A DNA stretch of 14,857 nt, from positions 1-14,857 of the forward strand of contig DAHVRG010000200.1 of assembly GCA_027322565.1 (NCBI GenBank), in the 5' to 3' direction. Shown in pieces: positions 5,501-13,439 of this stretch; the stretch's first letter is position 1; every line of letters begins with the position of its first letter. A program made the position numbers and the translations under genes. The DNA comes from Georgenia sp. (lineage in GTDB: Bacteria > Actinomycetota > Actinomycetes > Actinomycetales > Actinomycetaceae). The notes under the pieces are model-generated. The model was not told the origin of the DNA and ran no database searches. It saw only the letters and a program-made list of their open reading frames with translations.

Positions 5501-7359
5501 TCGCGCTCCGTTCCTGCCGACGCGTCCGCGTCGGTCGGCTCCTCGGTGGACTCCTGCTCACCAGTATCGCCGCTCGGGGCGGCCTCGTCTGCCGGCCGCG
5601 GGAAGCTGTACCAGCGGCCGAGCTCGACGCCGGCGTCGGTGCCGACCGTGATGACGCGGTAGTCGAGCGGGCGCCCGCTCGCGGCGTCGACCCGCAGCAC
5701 CGTCATCTCGGCCGGGCCGTTGAGCGGGCCGATGGTCGCGCCCCCGGAGGCACCGGCGGTGCTCGCCCCGACGTAGCGGTTACCCCGCCCGAGGAGCTCC
5801 GGCCCTTCGCGCCGGTGCCAGTGGCCGGAGAGCGCGAGCCGGACGCAGCCGTCCTCCAGGGCCGGGACGGCGGCGACCGGGTTGTGGACGAGGAGCAGGT
5901 CGACCCGCCCCTCGGCGCACGCGGTCTCGGCGAGCCGCTCGCCCATCTCCGGTACGGACTCCTCCCGCTCCGGCCGGGTCCCCTCGCCGATGGCGGTGAG
6001 CGTGGGGTCCGTGTCGCCCAGCATCCGGATTCCGGCCACCTCGACGACGTCGCCGTCGAGGACGACGTACCCGGCGTCGCGCATCTGCTCGGCGGTGGTG
6101 ACCGAGTCGTGGTTGCCGGTGGAGACGACGAGCGGGACGTCGTCGGGGATGGCCCCGGCGAAGGCGTTGACGCAGTAGGACTCCACCGACGTCCCGCTCA
6201 TCACGGTGTCCCCGGTGTCGAGCACGGCCTTGGCACCGCTGAGCCGCACCGCGGTCGCGATGACCGAGGCCATCCCGACGTTGCAGTGGAGGTCGCTCAC
6301 GTGGAGGAAGGTCACCGGCTCGACGCGGCGCCGTGCGGTCGGCTCCGCCCGGGCGGGCATCGGCATCCCGGCACCCGGTGCCGCGGTGTCGTCAGTGGTC
6401 TCCGGTGAGGGGCCCGCGTCGGGGGACGGTCCGTCGGTCGGGTCCGGTGACGCGGGGTGGGTCGGCGACCCGTCCGCGCCGACTCCCTGGGGGTCTGCCG
6501 GCGCGGGGCTGACGATCGGGATACCGGGGGGCCGCAGTGGAGAGCGGCTCTCGGCGTAGGCGGCCTCGAGGTTCGCGGTGACCGAGGCGTAGAACGTCTC
6601 GTTCTCCTCGTAGGCGTCGACGAGATAGCCGCCGTAGGTGTCGATGAGCTGGGCCATGCGGCCGGTCATCCGCAGGTCCTCCATCGGGGTGCCGGCCAGC
6701 GCCCGGATGGTCGTGCCCTCGGCGGGCCGGTCCCGGACCGCGCCGGCGACGGGCACCGCGACGAGCCCGACGACGACGGCGCCGACGAGCGGGACGACTC
6801 CGGGCCGGCGCGCGGCGGTCGCGAGCTCGCGGCGCAGCAGCCCGCGCGAGGCGAAGCGCCCGCCGGCGATGAGGACGAGGAGGCCGGACCACATGACGAC
6901 ACCGCGCCCCAGGGCGTCCCGCCCCAGGGCCAGGGCGGCGTCGGCGACCGCGGCCTCGGGCTGGGAGACGAGCTGGGCGTAGGCGGCGAGGTCACCCGCC
7001 AGGCCGGTGACCGGGCTCGGCTGGACCGCGGTCAGCTCCATCGGGATCTCATGGACGGTGACCTCCACGCCGAGCGGCCACGGCAGCGGGGAGTCGAGCA
7101 GGACCGACCCGAGCGGGCCGAGGTCGATGACGATCTCGTGCTGCGGGGTCACCGCGTAGTGCGCGGCGTGGGGGCCGAGGGAGGAGTCCGTCGCGGCGGT
7201 GAGCACACCGAAGAGCGCCGAGGCGAGCCCGGTGACGAGCAGCGTGAGAGTGGTGCGGATGACGCGTCGCGTCGTCGTCGTCTGGCGGTGCCACCACTCC
7301 CAGCGCCGCCGCGGCTGCGGTGCGGGCCCGGCTCCGTCGTGCTCGTCCTCGTGCTGCAT
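5497..7359 (-). CDS. Membrane-anchored calcineurin-like metallophosphoesterase
   Basis: A 620-residue protein. The N-terminal part has three membrane segments (about 36-55, 153-168 and 188-207). The arginine-rich flanks at 31-35 and 172-185 put the loop 56-152 and everything after 207 outside the cytoplasm. A Pro/Thr/Asp-rich linker (about 265-345) leads to a calcineurin-like phosphoesterase domain (348-600) with all motifs: DLH (D356, H358), GD (D384), GNHD (N416, H417, D418), LVH (H492) and GHWH (H513, H515), which bind two metals such as Mn or Fe. The tail after about 590 is acidic and disordered. The substrate is unknown. The ATG at 7359 is chosen because family-like sequence begins just after it; a GTG one codon upstream is possible and the ribosome binding site is weak. 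It is first in the operon with VKOR and the MntR-like gene. Confidence 0.88.
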   Translation of the reverse strand: MQHEDEHDGAGPAPQPRRRWEWWHRQTTTTRRVIRTTLTLLVTGLASALFGVLTAATDSSLGPHAAHYAVTPQHEIVIDLGPLGSVLLDSPLPWPLGVEVTVHEIPMELTAVQPSPVTGLAGDLAAYAQLVSQPEAAVADAALALGRDALGRGVVMWSGLLVLIAGGRFASRGLLRRELATAARRPGVVPLVGAVVVGLVAVPVAGAVRDRPAEGTTIRALAGTPMEDLRMTGRMAQLIDTYGGYLVDAYEENETFYASVTANLEAAYAESRSPLRPPGIPIVSPAPADPQGVGADGSPTHPASPDPTDGPSPDAGPSPETTDDTAAPGAGMPMPARAEPTARRRVEPVTFLHVSDLHCNVGMASVIATAVRLSGAKAVLDTGDTVMSGTSVESYCVNAFAGAIPDDVPLVVSTGNHDSVTTAEQMRDAGYVVLDGDVVEVAGIRMLGDTDPTLTAIGEGTRPEREESVPEMGERLAETACAEGRVDLLLVHNPVAAVPALEDGCVRLALSGHWHRREGPELLGRGNRYVGASTAGASGGATIGPLNGPAEMTVLRVDAASGRPLDYRVITVGTDAGVELGRWYSFPRPADEAAPSGDTGEQESTEEPTDADASAGTERE

Positions 7360-7420
7360 CACGGGCCATTGTCGCCCACCTGCGCAGAACGCGTGCCGAG
7401 CGGCGCCGGATGTGGTTCTC

Positions 7421-7430
7421 TCACAGGTGA
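7421..7430. promoter_or_regulatory. Short palindrome in the divergent phosphoesterase/ligase gap
   Basis: TCAC-AG-GTGA is a short perfect inverted repeat in the 102-bp divergent region, 31 bp upstream of the ligase ATG. It could be a regulator half-site pair, but a repeat this short is expected by chance fairly often. I found no clear -35/-10 pair for either gene here. Confidence 0.2.
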
Positions 7431-7461
7431 CAGCACCCGCGCGTCCTGCCGAGGAGCAACG

Positions 7462-8937
7462 ATGGGCGACGAGATCACGGGGACGACCTTCAGCCGCGCG
7501 GACCACGCCCGCTACCGGGCCAAGGTGCGCCGCTGCCTCGACACCCTGGAGTCGATGCTGGCCGCCGGGGTGTTCGTCGAGGACGAGTGGCGCACCGGCC
7601 TGGAGATCGAGATCCACCTGGTCGACGGCGAGCGGCGCCCGTTCCTCGGCAACGCCGAGGTGCTCGAGCGCATCGCCGACCCGCTCTACCAGACCGAGCT
7701 CGGCCGGTTCACCATCGAGCTCAACGTCGAGCCGCGGCGGATCGACGGCACGTCGCTCGAGCAGCTGGAGAGCGCGCTGCGGCGCAACCTCAACCGGGCC
7801 CGCGACCGGGCCGGCGACGCGGGCGCCGACCTCGTCATCATCGGCATCCTGCCCACCCTCGCCGCGGAGCAGGAGGGCCGGGCGTGGTTCAGCGACAGCG
7901 ACCGCTACCGGGCGCTGGACGACGCCGTCATGGCCTCACGGCGGGAGGACATCACGCTGAAGATCGACGGCCACGAGCCGCTGTCGGAGACGATGGACTC
8001 GATCTTCGCCGAGGCGGCGTGCACCTCGACCCAGTTCCACCTCCAGGTCACCCCGCGCCGGTTCGCCGACTACTGGAACGCCGCACAGCTGCTCGCCGGG
8101 CCGCAGGTGGCGATGGGCGCCAACTCCCCTTACCTCTTCGGGCACCGGCTCCAGGCGGAGACCCGCATCGAGGCCTTCCTCCAGTCCACGGACACCCGCT
8201 CCCCGGAGCTGCGCAACCAGGGCGTGCGGCCGCGGGTGTTCTTCGGGGACCAGTGGATCACCTCGATCTTCGACCTCTTCGAGGAGAACGTGCGCTACTT
8301 CCCGGCACTGCTGCCGGTGAGCAGCGAGGAGGACCCGGCGGAGGTCTTCGCCTCCGGGGGCACGCCGTCGCTCGCCGAGCTGCGCCTCCACAACGGGACG
8401 ATCTACCGGTGGAACCGGCCGATCTACGACGTCCAGGACGGGCGCCCGCATCTGCGGGTGGAGAACCGGGTGCTGCCGGCCGGGCCCACCGTCGTCGACA
8501 CGATCGCCAACGCCGCCTTCTTCTACGGGATGATCGTCGAGCTCGTCACCGACGAGCGGCCACTGTGGTCGCGGATGTCCTTCGACGCCGCCCGCGAGAA
8601 CTTCGAGGCGGCCGCGCGGGAGGGCATGTCGGCCCGCTTCTACTGGCCGGGCATCGGGGAGATCTCCGCGGACGAGCTCGTGCTGCGCAAGCTGCTCCCG
8701 ATGGCGGCCCGCGGCCTGGACCGCCTCGGGGTGGACGGCGGTACCGCCGGGAAGTACCTCGACATCATCGAGTCGCGCGCCCGGCTGGGACGCAACGGCT
8801 CGACGTGGCAGGTCGCCACGGTCCACGCCCACGAGGAGCGGGGGCACGACCGGTCGGAGGCGCTGCGCCTCATGCTCGCGGACTACATGCGCGCGATGCA
8901 CACCGGCAAGCCGGTGCATGCCTGGCCGGTGCCCTGA
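7462..8937 (+). CDS. Glutamate-cysteine ligase family 2 (GCS2) carboxylate-amine ligase
   Basis: A 491-residue protein beginning 5 nt after a GAGGAG site. It has the GCS2 hallmarks: the metal/ATP-site strand GLEIEIHLVD (G46-x-E48-x-E50), FTIELNVEPRR (about 84-94), TSTQFHLQV (about 194-202), NSPYLFGHRLQAETRIEAF (about 219-237) and the LRVENRVLPAGPTVVDTIANAAFFYGMI block (about 332-359). Members join an amine to the gamma-carboxyl of glutamate or a similar acid with ATP; EgtA and YbdK are relatives. This long (about 490 aa) actinobacterial type is usually annotated glutamate-cysteine ligase, but mycothiol-producing actinobacteria do not need glutathione, so the real substrate is open; a step related to ergothioneine or another thiol is possible. 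It diverges from the phosphoesterase operon and is convergent with the gluconokinase gene. Confidence 0.85.
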   Translation: MGDEITGTTFSRADHARYRAKVRRCLDTLESMLAAGVFVEDEWRTGLEIEIHLVDGERRPFLGNAEVLERIADPLYQTELGRFTIELNVEPRRIDGTSLEQLESALRRNLNRARDRAGDAGADLVIIGILPTLAAEQEGRAWFSDSDRYRALDDAVMASRREDITLKIDGHEPLSETMDSIFAEAACTSTQFHLQVTPRRFADYWNAAQLLAGPQVAMGANSPYLFGHRLQAETRIEAFLQSTDTRSPELRNQGVRPRVFFGDQWITSIFDLFEENVRYFPALLPVSSEEDPAEVFASGGTPSLAELRLHNGTIYRWNRPIYDVQDGRPHLRVENRVLPAGPTVVDTIANAAFFYGMIVELVTDERPLWSRMSFDAARENFEAAAREGMSARFYWPGIGEISADELVLRKLLPMAARGLDRLGVDGGTAGKYLDIIESRARLGRNGSTWQVATVHAHEERGHDRSEALRLMLADYMRAMHTGKPVHAWPVP

Positions 8938-8959
8938 GGCGCGGCCGCCGCTGACCGGG

Positions 8960-8974
8960 CCGTCTGCGGGACGG
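8960..8974. terminator. Weak hairpin between convergent ligase and gluconokinase genes
   Basis: CCGTC (8960-8964) and GACGG (8970-8974) form a 5-bp stem with a 5-nt loop inside the 42-bp gap between two convergent stops; flanking G/C-rich bases could extend it with a bulge. No T-tract is present. Confidence 0.3.
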
Positions 8975-8979
8975 GGCCG

Positions 8980-10494
8980 TCAGGCGCGCGGGGTGAAGGA
9001 CTCCAGGTACTCCTGGAGCTCGTCGTAGGCGCCGAGCAGACGGGCCGCCCGGCCGCGCAGCTGCGCGTACGTCGCCCGGTCCTTGCTCGAGACGGTGATC
9101 GGGTCGGCCACGTCCCCCGGGGGGCTGAGCAGGTCCACGCCCGCACCGAGGGACTCGACCTGCCCCGTCGCGTAGAGCGCGAGGATCGCCGACCCGAGGG
9201 CCGAGCCCTCGGCGTCGTCGGTCGGCACCATCGGCCGGCCGACGGTGGCCGCCATGACCTGGCGCCACAGGTCGGAGCGGAAGACCCCGCCCGTGCAGCG
9301 CACCTCGGTGACGGGCGTGACCGTGTCGAGGACGTCGACGATGCTCGCCATCTGGAGCGCCACGCCCTCGATGGCCGCGCGGATGAAGTGTCCGCGCCCG
9401 TGGGCGTGCCGCACCCCGAGGAAGGCGCCGGTGAGCTCCGGGTCCCACAGTGGGGCTCGCTCACCGAGCAGGTAGGGCAGCATGACGAGGCCGTCGCTGC
9501 CGGGCGGCACGTCCGAGGCCATGGCGAGCACCTGCGTGTCGCGCAGCGGGCCGGGCGGCACGTCCGGTGCGTAGACGTCCCCGGCCCAGCGCGCCACGAC
9601 GCCGCCGTTGCTGATCGCCGCGCCGACGACCCAGGCGTCGTCCGTCAGGGCGTAGCAGAAGAGCCGGCCGTTCTCGTCGAGCCGGGGCTCGGGGACGACG
9701 GTGCGCACGGCCCCGCTCGTCCCCATGGAGAGGCCGGCGATACCGGGCTCGATGGCACCGGTGCCGAGGTTGCCGAGGGGGCCGTCCGTGGCGCCGACGT
9801 TGACGGGGATGCCCGGGGACAGCCCGACCCGTCCGGCCGCCTCGGGGGCGAGCTCGAGCAGCGCCGTCGTCGGGAGCACGTCGGGCAGCTGTTCGCGCCG
9901 GACACCGGCGAGCTCGAGCGAGGAGTCGGCCCAGGTACCGGTGCCGAGGTCGAGCAGGCCGGAGGCGGACGCCGTCGAGCGCTCGGTGACCAGCCGGCCG
10001 GTGAGGTGGAGGAGGACGAGGTCCTTGAGCCCCACCCAGCGGTGGGCCCGCTCCGCGGTGACGGTGTCGTTACGGGCGAACCACCGGAGCTTGGTCAGCG
10101 GGCTCATCGGGTGGAGGGGCGTCCCGGAGAGGTGGAGCAGCTCCCGTGCCCGACCCTCGGCGCGCAGCTCGGCGGCCTCGACGTGGGCCCGGGTGTCGGC
10201 CCAGGTGATGATGTCGGTGACGGGCCGCAGCCCCTCGTCGAGCGCGGCCAGCCCGTGCATCGCCGACCCGACGCCGATGACGTCGACCGGGAGGTCGCCG
10301 CACGCGGCGACGACCTCCGCGAGGGCCTGGTCGACGGCCTCGAGGACCATCCCGGGGTCCTGCACCTGCCAGCGCGGCTGGGGCTCGGTGAGCCGGTACT
10401 CGCGGTAGGCGGCCACCCGCCAGCCGGACCCCGGGTCGACGGCGACGACCTTCGTCGTCGTCGTCCCGACGTCGATCCCGATGACGACCCCCAT
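8980..10494 (-). CDS. gntK: FGGY-family carbohydrate kinase, probably gluconokinase
   Basis: A 504-residue sugar kinase of the actin-like ATPase fold. Phosphate-1 motif GIDVGTTTTK is at 6-15, SAMHGLAALDE at 77-87, DIITWADTRA at 94-103, GTPLHPMSPLTKLRW at 124-138, catalytic Asp in GATDGPLGNLG (D237), GLSMGTSGAV at 254-263 and the adenosine motif CTGGVFRSDLWRQVMA in the C-terminal half. The SAMHG and GTPLHPMSPL segments resemble FGGY gluconokinases of the Bacillus GntK type more than xylulokinases or glycerol kinases. The expected reaction is ATP + D-gluconate to 6-phospho-D-gluconate. It is last of a three-gene operon, 2 bp after the dehydrogenase stop. Kinase class is certain; gluconate specificity rests on these segments and on context. 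A sugar-acid kinase with another substrate is the main alternative. Confidence 0.85.
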   Translation of the reverse strand: MGVVIGIDVGTTTTKVVAVDPGSGWRVAAYREYRLTEPQPRWQVQDPGMVLEAVDQALAEVVAACGDLPVDVIGVGSAMHGLAALDEGLRPVTDIITWADTRAHVEAAELRAEGRARELLHLSGTPLHPMSPLTKLRWFARNDTVTAERAHRWVGLKDLVLLHLTGRLVTERSTASASGLLDLGTGTWADSSLELAGVRREQLPDVLPTTALLELAPEAAGRVGLSPGIPVNVGATDGPLGNLGTGAIEPGIAGLSMGTSGAVRTVVPEPRLDENGRLFCYALTDDAWVVGAAISNGGVVARWAGDVYAPDVPPGPLRDTQVLAMASDVPPGSDGLVMLPYLLGERAPLWDPELTGAFLGVRHAHGRGHFIRAAIEGVALQMASIVDVLDTVTPVTEVRCTGGVFRSDLWRQVMAATVGRPMVPTDDAEGSALGSAILALYATGQVESLGAGVDLLSPPGDVADPITVSSKDRATYAQLRGRAARLLGAYDELQEYLESFTPRA

Positions 10495-10496
10495 GG

Positions 10497-11876
10497 TCAG
10501 CTCGCCCGCACGGACTCGAAGGAACGCAGCCGGTCGAGCATCGCCGCCCGGAGCTCCGCGTCCCCGGCGAGGTCGGGGGCGAGCTCGCCGAGGACGTTGC
10601 GCACGGCCTGCTCGTCCTCACCGGCGGCCAGTTGCTGCCAGCGCTCGGCGGCGACGTCGTTGACCGGCACCCCGGCCCCGCGCAGGTGGGCGAGCCAGGC
10701 GGCCACCGCGACGACGGCGCCCTCGGGCATCCGGCCCGCACCCCGCTCGGTCCGCAGCACCGGCCCGTGCCGCACCGGGAGCTTCTGCGAGCCGTCCATC
10801 GCGATCCGCGCAAGGACGTCCCGCATCCGCGGGTTGGCGAAACGCTCGCGCAGCGCCTCCCGGTAGCGGGCGACGTCGTCGGCGGGAACGTCGAGACTGG
10901 GCGCGGCGTCGTCCCACAGCCGCTCCACCCAGCCGCGCACCCGCTCGTCGGCGAACGCCTCGGCGACGGTCTCGTGACCGAGGACGGGCCCGGCGTAGGC
11001 CAGGAGGGAGTGGGCGCCGTTGAGGAGGAGGAGCTTGCGGCGCTCGTAGGGCTCGACGTCGTCGACGAGCGTCACTCCCGCGGTCTCCCACGCGGGGCGC
11101 CCGCCCGGGAACGACCCGGCGACGACCCACTCGGCGAACGGCTCGGTCGCGACGGGCATGGCGTCCTCGACCCCGAGCTCGCGGCGGACCAGCTCGGCGG
11201 TCTCCGCGCCGACGGCAGGGGTGATGCGGTCGACCATCGAGCTGGCGAAGTCGACGTTCTCCTCGACCCACGGCAGGAGCTTCTCGTCCACCGCGGCCCC
11301 GAGGTCGCGCACCACCCGGGCGACGACCGCGCCGTTGTCGGGGAGGTTGTCGCACGGGAGCAGCGTGATCGGGCCGGCGTCGGCGGCCTGCCGGGCGATG
11401 AGGCCGGCGACGAGCTTCCCGGGCACGCTGACCACCGGGGCGACCGGGTCGCGGCGCAGGGTCTCGATGTCGGCGACGACGTCCGGGTGGTCGAGGTCGA
11501 GGCCGCCGTCGGGGCCCCGCAGGTACCCGGCCTCGGTGACCGTGCTCGTGACGACGACGACCTCGGGGTCGCGCAGGTAGGCGAGCCACGCCGTGTGGTC
11601 GGCGGCCGCGTGGACGGCGCTCACCGAGGTGACGACCTCGAGCTCGTCCCCCTCCGGGTGGCGCACGACGAGGGTGAACAGGCCGTCCTGCGGGGCCAGC
11701 GCCCGGGCGGCGTCCGGGCGGCGGCCGGTGAACGCGGCGATCCCCCACTCGGCGCCGTCCGCGGCGTGCATCGTGTACCACGCCTGGTGTGCGCGGAAGA
11801 AGTTGCCGAGCCCGAGATGGGCGATGCGGACCGGAGGGGCCGGCTGGTCGGGGCGGCGGCTGAGGCGCTGGGTCAC
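10497..11876 (-). CDS. uxuB: Mannitol dehydrogenase-family oxidoreductase, probably fructuronate reductase (mannonate 5-dehydrogenase)
   Basis: A 459-residue polyol-specific long-chain dehydrogenase. Near the N-terminus is the nucleotide-binding turn HLGLGNFFRAH (20-30). TEAGYLR (114-120), PCDNLPDNG (174-182) and the catalytic set KLLLLNGAH follow, with Lys281, Asn286 and His289 at the spacing of the catalytic Lys/Asn/His of family mannitol dehydrogenases. The family includes mannitol, arabitol, tagaturonate and fructuronate/mannonate enzymes. Coupling to uxaC points to NADH-dependent reduction of D-fructuronate to D-mannonate (UxuB role); tagaturonate/altronate is the alternative because UxaC can also use galacturonate. 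The GTG start overlaps the uxaC stop by 4 nt (GTGA) and the gluconokinase start follows 2 bp after its stop. No mannonate dehydratase (uxuA) gene lies in the window. Confidence 0.85.
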   Translation of the reverse strand: MTQRLSRRPDQPAPPVRIAHLGLGNFFRAHQAWYTMHAADGAEWGIAAFTGRRPDAARALAPQDGLFTLVVRHPEGDELEVVTSVSAVHAAADHTAWLAYLRDPEVVVVTSTVTEAGYLRGPDGGLDLDHPDVVADIETLRRDPVAPVVSVPGKLVAGLIARQAADAGPITLLPCDNLPDNGAVVARVVRDLGAAVDEKLLPWVEENVDFASSMVDRITPAVGAETAELVRRELGVEDAMPVATEPFAEWVVAGSFPGGRPAWETAGVTLVDDVEPYERRKLLLLNGAHSLLAYAGPVLGHETVAEAFADERVRGWVERLWDDAAPSLDVPADDVARYREALRERFANPRMRDVLARIAMDGSQKLPVRHGPVLRTERGAGRMPEGAVVAVAAWLAHLRGAGVPVNDVAAERWQQLAAGEDEQAVRNVLGELAPDLAGDAELRAAMLDRLRSFESVRAS

Positions 11877-13306
11877 AGCTTGAACACCTTCTTCGGGATC
11901 GTCGTCACGAGGTCGTGTGCCGTGGCCAACGCCTCGTCCTCGGTGAGCCGGTGCTCGGCGACGAGCTCGGCGAGGTACGCCGCGTCGAGCCGGCGGGACA
12001 TGTCGTGCCGGGTGGGGATGGACAGGAACGCCCGGGTGTCGTCGATGAACCCGGAGGTGCGGTAGAACCCGGCGGTCTCCGTCACCGCCCCGCGGAAGCG
12101 CCGGATGGCCTCGGGGGCGTCGAGGAACCACCACGGCACCCCGACGTAGAGCGAGCGGTAGAAGCCGGCCATCGGCGCCAGCTCGCGGGAGAACACGGTC
12201 TCGTCGATGGTGAAGACGACGAGGTTGAGGTTCGGGTGGTTGCCGTAGCGCCCGAGCAGCGGGCGCAGCGCGTCGGTGAACTCCATCGCCAGCGGGATGT
12301 CCGAGCCGGCGTCGGCGCCGTAGCGGGCGAGGTTGTCCGGGTCGTGGTCACGGCGCACGCCGTGGTGCAGCGTCATGACGAGCCCGTCCTCGGTGGCCAT
12401 GCGCGCCGTCTCGCTCATCATGTGCCGGCGGAAGGCGACGGCCTCCGCCTCGGTGACGTCCCCGCGCAGCGCCGCGGCATAGATCCGGGCGGCCTCGCCC
12501 TCCTCCAGGGGCTCGGTGCCGGCGTCGAGGTGTGAGTGGTCGGAGGAGACCGCGCCGTGCTCCTGGAAGTAGCGGCGGCGGTTCTCCAGGGCGGCGACGT
12601 AGCCGGCGTAGTCGCCGGTGTCGACGCCGGCGACCTCACTGAGCCGGCGGGCAAGGTCGGGCCAGCCCGGGCGCGCGAGCTCGAGGAAGCGGTCCGGCCG
12701 GAAGGTGGGCACGACGCGACCGGTGAACGTCGGGTCCGCGGCCAGCGTGCGGTGCGGGGCGAGGTCGTCGAGCGGGTCGTCGGTGGTCGCCAGCACGGAG
12801 ATCCCGAAGCGCTCGAACAGGGCGCGTGGCCGGAACTCGGGCGTGGTGAGCTGCTCGGCGACCTCGTCGTAGATGGCGTCGGCAGTGGCGGCGGAGGGCA
12901 TCTGGGTGATGCCGAAGACCTCGGTGAAGGTGGTGTCGAACCAGTACTTCACCGGGGTGCCGCGGAAGAGGTGGTAGTTCTCGCACAGGATCCGCCAGGC
13001 CTTGCGGGCGGCCGCCTCGTCGAGCGGCAGCGGCCCCTCCGGTCCCCGTCCGAGGTCGCTGAGCTCGGCGCCGTTGGCGTGGAGCAGCCGCAGGACGTAG
13101 TGGTCCGGCGTGAGGAGCAGCGACGCCGGGTCGGGCCACGGCTCGTCGTCGACCAGCCACTGCGGTGGCACGTGGCTGTGCGGCCAGATGATCGGAAGGT
13201 CCTTCGTCGTGGCGTAGATCCTGCGCGCGACGTCCCGGACCTCGGGCTGGGGCGGCAGGAGGCGGTCGGGATGCACGCTCAGGGAGACCTGCGGGGCGAC
13301 GCTCAT
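11873..13306 (-). CDS. uxaC: Glucuronate (uronate) isomerase UxaC
   Basis: A 477-residue protein, close to the usual 465-470. Family segments run throughout: the N-terminal metal site IIWPHSHVPP (H43, H45), KYWFDTTFTEVFGI, ISVLATTDDPLDDL, SSDHSHLD, TLHHGVRRDHD, EFTDALRPLLGRYG, SLYVGVPWWFLDAP and a C-terminal GFIDDTRAFLSIPTRHDMSRR. It is an amidohydrolase-superfamily isomerase converting D-glucuronate to D-fructuronate, and usually D-galacturonate to D-tagaturonate, in the cytoplasm. The first histidine motif reads WPHSHV rather than the enterobacterial DYHCHL form, keeping both histidines. The start ATG has only a weak GGCGGC-like site. The gene is first of the uxaC, dehydrogenase, gluconokinase operon and diverges from the LarA-like gene across a 133-bp region holding repeats and a palindrome. 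Confidence 0.95.
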   Translation of the reverse strand: MSVAPQVSLSVHPDRLLPPQPEVRDVARRIYATTKDLPIIWPHSHVPPQWLVDDEPWPDPASLLLTPDHYVLRLLHANGAELSDLGRGPEGPLPLDEAAARKAWRILCENYHLFRGTPVKYWFDTTFTEVFGITQMPSAATADAIYDEVAEQLTTPEFRPRALFERFGISVLATTDDPLDDLAPHRTLAADPTFTGRVVPTFRPDRFLELARPGWPDLARRLSEVAGVDTGDYAGYVAALENRRRYFQEHGAVSSDHSHLDAGTEPLEEGEAARIYAAALRGDVTEAEAVAFRRHMMSETARMATEDGLVMTLHHGVRRDHDPDNLARYGADAGSDIPLAMEFTDALRPLLGRYGNHPNLNLVVFTIDETVFSRELAPMAGFYRSLYVGVPWWFLDAPEAIRRFRGAVTETAGFYRTSGFIDDTRAFLSIPTRHDMSRRLDAAYLAELVAEHRLTEDEALATAHDLVTTIPKKVFKL

Positions 13307-13345
13307 GCCGCCATCGTCCCGACCACCCCTCCCCCGCGCAATCGT

Positions 13346-13383
13346 GTTGCCAGCCCTTGCCACCGGGTTGCCGCCGGTTGCCA
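13346..13383. repeat. Four helically phased TTGCC direct repeats, candidate operator
   Basis: TTGCC occurs at 13347, 13357, 13368 and 13378, spaced 10, 11 and 10 bp, which places all four on one face of the DNA helix. Three copies extend to xTTGCCA and one to GTTGCCG. The array sits 40-77 bp upstream of uxaC and 57-94 bp upstream of the LarA-like gene, just upstream of its putative -35. This suggests cooperative binding of a regulator of the sugar-acid genes. No regulator gene for the locus is in the window. Confidence 0.55.
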
Positions 13384-13394
13384 CGGATCGTGGC
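13380..13394. promoter_or_regulatory. 15-bp palindrome, candidate repressor site
   Basis: GCCACG-GAT-CGTGGC has perfect 6-bp arms around a 3-bp centre and overlaps the fourth TTGCC repeat. It lies 7 bp upstream of the putative -35 of the LarA-like gene, a position suitable for control in both directions. No protein can be assigned. Confidence 0.4.
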
Positions 13395-13401
13395 CGCCCA
13401 C

Positions 13402-13431
13402 CTGACGGCACGCCGGGCGCGCCGCTACCGT
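13402..13431 (+). promoter_or_regulatory. Putative promoter of the LarA-like gene (leaderless start)
   Basis: CTGACG (13402-13407) and TACCGT (13426-13431), separated by 18 bp, resemble housekeeping -35 and -10 elements. The -10 ends 8 bp before the ATG at 13440 and there is no Shine-Dalgarno, so transcription may start at or next to the A of the start codon. Confidence 0.4.
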
Positions 13432-13439
13432 CTAGCACC

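Noticed and set aside
7406..7432. A second ECF41-like promoter (minus-strand TGTCACC near 7432-7426) upstream of the phosphoesterase.
   Set aside because: No CGTC occurs on that strand 16 nt downstream, and the -35 has a mismatch, so it does not meet the pattern seen at 2178-2234.
8980..10494. Xylulokinase or glycerol kinase as the identity of the FGGY kinase.
   Set aside because: The SAMHG and GTPLHPMSPL segments and the sugar-acid gene context fit gluconokinase better.
9388..12065. Plus-strand open frames of about 480-490 codons opposite the gluconokinase and dehydrogenase genes.
   Set aside because: The minus-strand genes have full family motifs and operon spacing; the opposite frames show only biased composition.
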